Shown: in pieces, positions 56,564-64,000 of the stretch
Position numbering within the stretch: the first letter of the stretch is position 1
Layout: each line of letters starts with the position of its first letter
Made by a program: the position numbers and the translations under genes
Source of the DNA: CAWJHE01 sp963842455
GTDB taxonomy: Bacteria > Chloroflexota > Anaerolineae > Anaerolineales > UBA4823
Reading direction: 5' to 3'
DNA length: 64,000 nt
Assembly: GCA_963842455.1 (NCBI GenBank)
Contig: CAWJHE010000014.1
Span: forward strand, 496,001-560,000
Notes under the pieces: generated by a model
Told to the model about the DNA's origin: nothing
The model's input: only the letters and a program-made list of their open reading frames with translations
The model's database searches: none

Positions 56564-57568
56564 TTACTCAGCCATTTCTTGATCTTGATCTGCATCCGCT
56601 GCTGTGAACTCTTGTTCATCTAATAAGCCTTGCTCACTAGTCTCGGGAGGGGTGGGCTCATCTCTGGTTAACTGTAAGAAAATTTCTTCCAGGCTAAGAC
56701 CCACTGGTTTCATCTCCAGAAGGTCGAAACCTGCATTGACCAGGGCACGGGCTACTTCAGGACGCGAATCCATCCCGGGCGAAGTTTCAAATTCAAACAA
56801 TCCATCGCCTTTTTCTGACAGGCTATTCACACCAGGTAGACCGCCGATGATTTTATCCAGGCCATCCGAATCACCACGGATTTTGAGCGCCACACGCTGG
56901 GATCCAGTCAATCGAGATTGCAGTCGTTCCGGTGTATCTTCGGCAACAATACGGCCCTTGTTGATAATCATCACCCGGTTACAGACCTGCTGCGCTTCTG
57001 AAAGGATGTGGGTGGACAACAAAACCGTATGTTTACGACCTAACTCGCGGATCAGGTTGCGCACTTCGATGATCTGGACCGGGTCCAGCCCGATGGTTGG
57101 TTCATCTAAAATCAGAACCTCCGGCTCATGCAGGACAGCCTGAGCCAGACCAACACGCTGACGCATTCCTTTTGATAAGTTGCCGATGTAGCCATCCGCG
57201 CGATCGTCCAGGTTTAACATTTCCAGAACTTCGTCAATCCGTTCTTCCGCATTAGGAACTCGGCGCAAATCGGCCATAAATTTTAGATAATCGAAAATGG
57301 TCATATCCGGGTATAACGGTACTGTCTCAGGCATATACCCAACCCGCTTACGCACTTCCAGCGACTGCTCGATGATGTCAAACCCGGCGATTTCAGCTTT
57401 CCCGGCCGTTGGCGGCATGTAACCAGAAAGTATACGCATTGTCGTAGTTTTACCTGCGCCATTCGGGCCAAGAAACCCAAGAATTTCTCCTTTTCCGGCA
57501 TCAAAGTAAATATTGTCAATTGCCCGTCGAGAGCCGTAATCCTTCGTCAATCCTTCAACACGAATCAT
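56564..57568 (-). CDS. GldA-like ABC transporter ATP-binding protein
   Basis: About 334 residues. Walker A GPNGAGKTTT near residue 38, signature LSKGMRQRV, Walker B VLILDEPTIGLDP and the H-loop STHILSE are all intact. A C-terminal acidic tail follows a DUF4162-like region. ATG 57568 has GGAG at 7 bases; an ATG five codons upstream lacks one. It is the first gene of the four-gene operon with the promoter at 57718-57747. Confidence 0.95.
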   Translation of the reverse strand: MIRVEGLTKDYGSRRAIDNIYFDAGKGEILGFLGPNGAGKTTTMRILSGYMPPTAGKAEIAGFDIIEQSLEVRKRVGYMPETVPLYPDMTIFDYLKFMADLRRVPNAEERIDEVLEMLNLDDRADGYIGNLSKGMRQRVGLAQAVLHEPEVLILDEPTIGLDPVQIIEVRNLIRELGRKHTVLLSTHILSEAQQVCNRVMIINKGRIVAEDTPERLQSRLTGSQRVALKIRGDSDGLDKIIGGLPGVNSLSEKGDGLFEFETSPGMDSRPEVARALVNAGFDLLEMKPVGLSLEEIFLQLTRDEPTPPETSEQGLLDEQEFTAADADQDQEMAE

Positions 57569-57717
57569 ATCTTGCTCCTGCATTCATATAGTTATACACA
57601 AGAAAAAGCACAGCAACCCTCAGCGGCGGCAGTGCTTAGAGTGAAAGGGAAACCCGCCTTTCAAAAACCCATACGTACAGTCTATCCACCTAATGGTATG
57701 TAAGTACTCCGTGTAAG

Positions 57718-57747
57718 TTTATACATTAAAGAAAAGTCTCAAGTCAA
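57718..57747 (-). promoter_or_regulatory. promoter of the Gld-type ABC operon
   Basis: Minus strand: TTGACT (57742-57747), an 18-base spacer and TATAAA (57718-57723), about 150 bases before the ATPase start. It is divergent from the hppA promoter 90 bases away. Confidence 0.65.
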
Positions 57748-57837
57748 GTGGATTTCAAGGTTCTCATAGAATCCTAATATACATTAAGATGCCGTAAAGA
57801 GCGAACGTTCGCACTGCTATTAATTTGACCATCCTTC

Positions 57838-57866
57838 TTGACACAAACGCAAGCCACTTGTACAAT
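57838..57866 (+). promoter_or_regulatory. consensus promoter upstream of hppA
   Basis: Perfect TTGACA (57838-57843), a 17-base spacer and TACAAT (57861-57866). The predicted start near 57873 leaves a leader of about 287 bases before the hppA ATG. Confidence 0.8.
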
Positions 57867-57872
57867 CGGGTA

Positions 57873-58159
57873 AATTCCCTGCAGGGGAAAAACTTATTGA
57901 GTTTGGCCAGTCCATCATTGGCAAATTTGCATGCTTTCTCTGCTAAAACACGTCACTATCATTTTCCTAAGACACGTTTCCCTGGGAAAATGATACTTTT
58001 TTTCTGGTCAGACACAGGTCGCCAAACCGGTTAAATTCAAGGAAAGGAGTTTTCTATTAAGTAAACAGATTGGATTCAAGTTATGTTCATAATAATACCG
58101 GTGGGACTATTTTTTCTGCCCAATTTTGATTACTAATTTTTGCGGGAGGATAACAAATT
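57873..58159 (+). other. long hppA 5' leader, candidate attenuator/riboswitch or small RNA
   Basis: Starts after the promoter at 57838-57866. It contains a small hairpin (TTCCC 57875-57879 with GGGAA 57885-57889), a second hairpin near 57900-57925, and the intrinsic terminator at 57957-58003. The segment GGAAAA (57886-57891) is complementary to the terminator's left arm TTTTCC (57962-57967), and CAGGGGAAA (57882-57890) to TTTCCCTG (57977-57984) in its loop, so an antiterminator fold is possible. The last 25 bases have a GGAGG ribosome site. No short ORF of note is present. I do not recognise a known riboswitch class. Confidence 0.5.
57957..58003 (+). terminator. intrinsic terminator inside the hppA leader
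   Basis: An 11-bp perfect stem (57957-57967 with 57985-57995), a 17-base loop and then T7 (57997-58003). No plus-strand gene lies between the promoter at 57838 and this site, so it must end either a short RNA of about 130 bases or prematurely stop hppA transcripts. Confidence 0.75.
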
Positions 58160-60608
58160 ATGTATGGACTTACAAGCTTTGAGCAGATAGCTATCTGGAG
58201 TGTTCTAGTGACAGCAATCATTGGATTGCTGTACGCAATTTTCTTAAGAAGCCAAATCCTAAAGGAAGATATGGGCACTCCAAAAATGCAGGAAGTCTGG
58301 GGGGCGATTCGGGACGGCGCTGATACTTATCTGCGCAGGCAATTGAAATCCATTATTCCATTAATCCTGGTTTTAACTGTTGCGCTGTTTGCCTCTGTGT
58401 TTATCGTACCCCCCACTCCTGAAGCATCTGAATGGTACTGTGGTGTTTTCAAGGGTCTCCCAATCGAACAAGCCAAAGTCTGCAGCAAATCATTAAGCCC
58501 TGCAGATTCTCAGCAAGTGCGACTGATCATTGGGATTGGGCGCGCTTTTGCCTTCGTATTAGGCGCTACTTTTTCCCTGATGGTTGGACAAATTGGTATG
58601 CGCATGGCAGTTCAGGGAAATGTGCGTGTGGCATCCGCTTCGCGACGATCCTTCGGTGACGCTCTGCGCATCGCCTATCGCACCGGTACAATTACCGGTA
58701 TGCTGACCGATGGACTGGGACTATTCGGCGGAACATTGATCTTCATTATTTTCGGTATTTCAGCGCCCGACGCCCTCTTAGGATTTGGTTTTGGGGGCAC
58801 CTTATTAGCCTTGTTTATGCGTGTGGGCGGCGGTATTTTTACCAAAGCAGCCGATGTTGGTGCAGACCTGGTGGGTAAAGTCGAAGCTGGAATCCCTGAA
58901 GACGACCCACGTAACCCGGCAGTCATTGCTGACCTGGTTGGAGACAATGTCGGAGACTGCGCTGGTATGGCTGCCGATATCTTCGAATCCTATGAAGTAA
59001 CCATTGTCTCTGGCTTGATTTTAGGTCTGGCGCTTATGGCATATGACCGGTCATCTGGAGTGGATCATCTATCCATTAATTGTGCGCGGTATTGGCGTTT
59101 TGTCATCCATCATCGGCACTTATGTCGTGCGCGGCGGGCAAGGCAAGAGCGGCGATGCCATGAAAGCCATCTTCAAAGGATTCCTTTCCTCAGCAGCGAT
59201 CTCTGTCGCCCTTTTTGTGATTGCTGGCTACGTTTATCTGCACTTGATGCTCAAAGATTCCGCCACAGGTTTATTACCTGGCGGTTGGTGGCGAACTCCA
59301 ATGGCTGTTACGATTGGTGTATTGCTGGCGATCCTGATTGACCGGCTAACGGAATATTTTACCGGCACGCATGCCACACCTGTCAAATCGATTAAGAAAG
59401 CTTCTGACACCGGTCCAGCTACTTTAATCCTGCAGGGCCTTTCAGCAGGCTATGAATCCTCGGTCTGGTCAATCCTTGTCATCGCTGGCACAATCTTTTC
59501 ATCGATCATCATCTTCTCGGGTATTGATGTTTCAGGATTTGCCAGTCAAGCTGGTATGAGCGCTGGCTATGCAACCACCACATTCATTCTTTACGGGGTC
59601 GCAATGACCGGTATTGGCATGCTTACCCTGACTGGCAACAATGTGGCCATGGACTCGTTTGGTCCCATCGCAGACAACGCCAATGGGATTGGAGAGATGG
59701 CCTGGCATGGTATTGATGACGATGACACCAATGCAGCTCGTCAGATTATGGCTGACCTGGATGCCGTGGGAAATACAACCAAAGCGATTACCAAAGGTGT
59801 CGCTATCGGCTCTGCGGTCATCGCGGCTGTATCTCTTTTCGGCTCCTTTATGGTAGATGTGAGCCGGGCGCAGGATACACTGGGTATCCCCCTGGCAGAA
59901 CAGATGCGGACAATCGGCATCCGCGTCGATATCCCGCAGATATTTGTGGGTATGCTCATCGGTGGAGCATTACCATGGCTCTTCTCCTCCTTTGCCATCC
60001 AGGCAGTTTCCCGAGCTGCAGCCCTGATTGTTGAAGAAGTGCGCCGGCAATTCAAGTTAGGCGTTCTGGAAGGAAAAATCAAACCAGATTATCGTCAGGC
60101 GGTTGAAATATCTACAGCTGCCGCCCAAAAAGAACTGGTCCCCCTGGCATTGCTGGCTGTGGTTACTCCTGTTGTTGTTGGGTTGGTCCTGCAGGTTGAA
60201 GCGCTAGGCGGTTTCTTGGCGGGCATCATCCTCTCAGGGCAACTATTAGCAGTATTTATGAACAACTCTGGCGGCGCATGGGATAATGCCAAGAAACTGA
60301 TCGAAGACGAACCCAGAGACCCAGCAAACAACCTGGGCAAAGGATCCGAGCGCCATAAAGCTGGCGTAGTTGGCGATACAGTCGGCGACCCGTTGAAGGA
60401 CACAGCCGGACCTGCGCTCAACCCCATGATCAAAGTAGTCAACCTGGTCTCTGTAATCATCGCCCCGATCGTGGTTCAATACAAAACCCTGTCTTTTGGT
60501 GGATGGATTGCTGTTCTGCTCCTGCTTGCAACCCTGGTCTGGTCGGTGTGGCAAAGCAAAAAGACTGTCAGTGGATTAAAAACCCAAACTCCCGCAACGG
60601 GTGACTGA
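58160..60608 (+). CDS. hppA: K+-independent (H+-pumping) membrane pyrophosphatase, frameshifted as read
   Basis: The first frame runs from 58160 and leaves the family sequence at 59042; the second is open from 59043 to 60608. Removing one base (T at 59042) fuses them into a protein of about 815 residues with about 16 helices. Substrate motifs are intact on both sides: DVGADLVGKVE, DNVGDCAGMAADIFE, DNANGIGEMA and DTVGDPLKDTAGPA. The GNTTKAIT motif has Lys and Thr at the positions that mark K+-independent, proton-pumping enzymes. The protein couples PPi hydrolysis to H+ export. Since all catalytic motifs are conserved, the frameshift is probably an artefact. Confidence 0.93.
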
Positions 60609-60680
60609 GTTAACGATAGTCGAATGATCCCAGCAGAAACTCACTTTCTTTGCCTGGGAATGCATCGCAAATCACTTTTA

Positions 60681-60712
60681 AACATGCTCCTTTTTTAGGA
60701 GCATGTTTTTTT
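60681..60712 (+). terminator. intrinsic terminator of hppA
   Basis: A perfect 10-bp stem (60681-60690 with 60698-60707), a 7-base loop and a T run to 60712, 72 bases after the hppA stop. Confidence 0.92.
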
Positions 60713-60844
60713 CCTGAGCAAAACCGGAAGCAAGTCTGAACTTATCAGTTTTTTAAGCTTATTCAAAAAACATTTTTCGAGCTGGCAAATCACTTGCAAC
60801 TTTATCAATAATAGGGCATACTTGAAAGTAAGGGAGTAGGAGCC

Positions 60845-63800
60845 ATGGCAAAAATATCTTTACGAGCTTATACACAAGAAATTGAACGCTTGATAGAAAA
60901 CAAGCGCCTGGACGAAGCAGTAGCGCATTGCCATCATATACTAGAAGCATATCCTAAGCACATCGATACCTATCGACAGTTTGGCAAAGCTTACTTGGAA
61001 CAACAGCGCTTTGGTGATGCCGCCGATATTTTCCAGCGCGTCCTTTCAGCCATCCCAGATGATTTCATTTCCCATGTCGGGATGAGTATCATCCGAGAAG
61101 ATGAGGGCAATCTGGATGAAGCACTATTCCATATTCAGCAAGCCAGCGAAACTCAACCATCCAATATTGCCATCCAGGATGAGCTGCGCCGCCTTTACGG
61201 ACGGCGGGATGGCATTGAACCCCCCAAGATACGGCTCACCCGTGGCGCTCTGGCGCGAATGTACATCAAGGGCGAACTTTATCAGCAAGCCAGTGTTGAA
61301 ATTCGGGCAGCCCTTTCAGAAGATGCCAACCGCATCGATTTGCAGAGTTTGTTAGCCCAAATTTATATTAAAACCGGCAAGATTACTGATGCACTTGAGC
61401 TAGCGCGCAATATCCTGAAAAAATTACCCAATTCCTATGATGCTAACCATATCCTGGCCAGGTATCTGCCTGCAAGTGGCCGCGAGTCCGAGGCAGATCA
61501 GTACCGCCAGGTGATCAACCAACTAAATCCCTATGCTGCCTATACCTCAGACGAGGTTCCAAGTGTGGATCAGGTACCCGAACAAACGGTTCTCCTGGAA
61601 AGACTGGAATGGAAGGCGGGAATGGATGGCGAGGCCACTAGCAAGCAACCAGCCTGGGCAGAATCGCTTGGGCTTGAACTGGGTGGTGTCCAAAAATCCG
61701 TCGAAGAAGAAATTCCGGATTGGATGCGCTCTGCCGGTTGGGAAGCCGGGGGCGAGGAAAATGAGCTTTCCCAGTCCGAACTGATCGATGAGTACAAACC
61801 GGATAGCGGAATCGAAAAAGCAGACATCCCCGATTGGCTTAAGGAAATAGCCCCTCAGGAAAGCGAATTAATGACAGATGATTTAGATGAATCAGAGACA
61901 GAAGATGAAGATGTGCTTCCCTGGCTGGAAAAAATCTTGCCAACCAGCCCTGGAAGTGAATTGGAGATGGATTCCGAAAAGCTAGCTTTCTCCGGAGATC
62001 TTACGGAAGACAAGACCAGCGTAGATTTGTCTGAAGCAGAGACAGTGCTGCCATCCTGGCTGAACAACACGGGAGATCGCGAACAGTCTGAAGAAGCAGA
62101 CGAGATCCCCGACTGGCTAGCTGCTCCCGCTGAGGAAGCGAAGCCGTCTGGGATGAGGACGCCGCCGAAGAAACCGAAGCCGAACTGGCCGCAGAGATCC
62201 CCGACTGGTTGGCTGCCCCCGCTGAGGAAGTCAAAGCCGCCTGGGATGAGGACGCCGCCGAAGAAACGGAAGCCGAACTAGCCGCAGAGATCCCCGACTG
62301 GCTGGCTGCCCCCGCTGAGGAAGTCAAAGCCGCCTGGGATGAGGACGCCGCCGAAGAAACCGAAGCCGAACTGGCCGCAGACATTCCCGATTGGCTGTCC
62401 GCCCCCGCTGAGGAGGCAAAGACCGTCTGGGATGAGAACGCCGCCGAAGAAACCCAAGCCGAGATGGCCTCAGAAATCCCCGATTGGTTGTCCGCCCCCG
62501 CTGAAGAAGCAGAAGCTGCCTGGGATGAGAACGCCGCCGAAGAAACCCAAGCCGAACTGGCTGCAGACATTCCCGATTGGCTGTCCGCCCCCACCGAAGA
62601 AGCAGAAGCTGCCTGGGATGAGAACGCCGCCGAAGAAACCCAAGCCGAACTGGCTGCAGACATCCCCGATTGGCTAGTCCGCCCCCGCTGAAGAAGCAAA
62701 GCTGCCTGGGATGAGACCGCCGCAGAAGAAACCCAAGCCGAACTGGCTGCAGACATCCCCGATTGGCTAGCCGCCCCCGCTGACGAAGCCAAGACCGTCT
62801 GGGATGAGAACGCCGCCGAAGAAACCCAAGCCGAACTGGCTGCAGATATTCCCGATTGGCTATCAGCCCCCGCTGAGGAAGCAAAAGACCGTCTGGGATG
62901 AAGACCCCAACCGAAGAAACCCAAGCCGAACTGGCTGCAGATATTCCCGATTGGCTATCAGCCCCCACTGAGGAGGCAAAGACCGTCTGGGATGAGAATG
63001 CCGCCGAAGAAACCCAAGCCGAACTGGCTGCAGAAATCCCCGATTGGCTGTCCGCCCCCGCTGAGGAAGCAGAAGCTGCCTGGGATGAGAACGCCGCCGA
63101 AGAAACCCAAGCTGAACTGGCTGCAGACATTCCCGATTGGCTGTCCGCCCCCGCTGAGGAAGGCAAAGACCGTCTGGGATGAGAATGCCGCCGAAGAACC
63201 CCAAGCCGAACTGGCCTGCAGAAATCCCTGATTGGCTGTCCGCCCCCGCCGAAGAAGCAGAAGCTGCCTGGGATGAGAACGCCGCCGAAGAAACCGAAGC
63301 CGAACTAGCCGCAGACATCCCTGATTGGCTAGCCGCCCCCGCTGACGAAGCCAAGACCGTCTGGGATGAGGACGCCGCCGAAGAAACGGAAGCCGAACTG
63401 GCCGCAGAGATCCCCGATTGGCTGTCTGCCCCCGCTGACGAAACCAAGACCGCCTGGGATGAGGACGCCGCCGAAGAAACCGAAGCTGAGATGGCCTCAG
63501 AAATCCCCGATTGGCTGTCCGCCCCAGCTGACGAAGCTATAACCGCCTGGGATGAGACTCCAACCGAAGAAACCGAAGCTGAGATGGCTGCCGACATCCC
63601 TGATTGGCTCTCGCACTTGGATGAGCCTGAGCCAACCATGGAGGACACTCGCCCTTCAAAAACATCGCTGGCTATGGCGCAAAAAGAGACGGACATCGAA
63701 AATATCGACCAGCTCAGCCAGCTATTCGATGCTGACCAATCCGAGACCCCAGAGCCAGAAATGGAATCCTTAACAGCCAAGTTGGATACCGTTCTTCAGA

Positions 63801-64000
63801 CGGATGAAGCAGACGAATTGGAAGTGCCAGATGAAGATGATCAAGCCTTCGCCTGGTTGGAAGGACTGGCAGCCAGGCAAGGGGCTGATCAGGAAACTCT
63901 TTTCAGCGACGAGGCGCAAACCCAAGAAGCGCCCGATTGGATCCTGGAGGCTGCCAGTGAATCAAAGCCGATCAGCGATGTCGAGCTTGAATACCTGGAA
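60845..64000 (+). CDS. TPR protein with long acidic IPDWL repeat region (runs off window, frameshifted)
   Basis: The N-terminal 230 residues are tetratricopeptide repeats (RLDEAVAHCHHILEAYPKH and following). Then comes an acidic region with scattered IPDWL/IPDWM motifs and, from 62102, sixteen near-identical 31-residue repeats ending near 63592. A non-repeated acidic tail continues past 64000 (AFAWLEGLAARQGA, PDWILEAA). As read, the repeat array changes frame several times: a base missing near 62141, compensating changes near 62677 and 62690, and extra bases near 62886, 62901, 63160 and 63214. The sum is a multiple of three, so the tail is in the original frame. No signal peptide. Role unknown; likely a scaffold for protein interactions. 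Confidence 0.8.
62102..63592 (+). repeat. 93-bp tandem repeat array (16 copies)
   Basis: Units start at 62102, 62194, 62287, 62380, 62473, 62566, 62659, 62752, 62845, 62940, 63033, 63126, 63221, 63314, 63407 and 63500, with a partial 17th at 63593. Spacing is 93 except 92 once and 95 twice. Each unit encodes (D/E)IPDWL(A/S)APA followed by an acidic stretch with WDE and AAEET. Copies are nearly identical at the DNA level, showing recent expansion. Confidence 0.95.

Noticed and set aside
57825..58034. 69-codon open frame across the hppA leader
   Set aside because: It starts upstream of the predicted transcription start, has no ribosome site and spans the terminator.
62339..63231. Plus-strand frames encoding Lys/Pro-rich repeats
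   Set aside because: Same repeat read in the wrong frame; the acidic IPDWL frame fits the protein on both sides of the array.
62001..63780. Three long antisense open frames (280-307 codons) rich in Ser/Ala or Arg
   Set aside because: They arise because a 93-base repeat without stops on one strand also lacks stops on the other; they have no ribosome site and show no known family.

Overview
The window looks like a piece of chromosome from a Chloroflexota bacterium, most likely class Anaerolineae. This is judged from gene content, not from a marker-gene tree. The indicators are a Flp/Tad pilus operon without a secretin gene (expected for a monoderm), a GldA/GldF/GldG plus DUF4340 cluster, large families of polytopic GT-C-like membrane proteins, a K+-independent membrane pyrophosphatase, paired Tat-exported L,D-transpeptidases, and a TPR protein with long acidic IPDWL repeats. 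There is no phage, insertion sequence, CRISPR array, rRNA or tRNA that I can recognise.

Layout, left to right. 1-705: 5' part of a MoxR ATPase gene running off the window. 817-9887 (minus): five polytopic membrane proteins, two of them YfhO-like, arranged as a duplicated two-gene module plus one extra gene. 10152-13367 (plus): a zinc-ribbon coiled-coil protein and a membrane-anchored NACHT-HEAT NTPase. 13437-20136 (minus): YggT, YggS, PgeF, a thiol-redox set (glutaredoxin-DUF2085 fusion, TlpA, CcdA) and two tandem L,D-transpeptidases. 20526-21752 (plus): MFS exporter. 21764-24767 (minus): copper operon csoR-copZ-copA with a well-defined promoter and a palindromic operator. 24848-25801: thioredoxin-like lipoprotein. 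26140-28512: TlpA-like protein, lgt and folB, converging on folE. 28715-30090: hpf and comF. 30158-36504: tadC, tadB, tadA, tadZ, cpaB and flp. 36682-38449: histidine kinase and response regulator. 38591-51410: seven more GT-C-like membrane proteins in two divergent groups. 51516-52168: VapBC-type toxin-antitoxin pair. 52231-53451: rpoD. 53643-57568: Gld-type ABC exporter. 58160-60608: hppA. 60845-64000: TPR/IPDWL-repeat protein running off the end.

A striking property is the number of apparent single-base frameshifts inside otherwise intact, conserved genes: near 4.43, 6.57, 11.81, 11.84, 45.56 and 59.04 kb, and several inside the 62.1-63.2 kb repeat array. Outside the array every one is explained by a single extra base. 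This pattern suggests insertion errors in the assembly rather than six independent pseudogenes, but two sites lie at shift-prone runs and deserve a check.

The most interesting non-coding signal is the long 5' leader of hppA. It has a consensus promoter, a strong intrinsic terminator with a T7 tract about 155 bases before the start codon, and an upstream segment able to pair with the terminator arm. This is the layout of a transcriptional attenuator or riboswitch, or of a separate small RNA.
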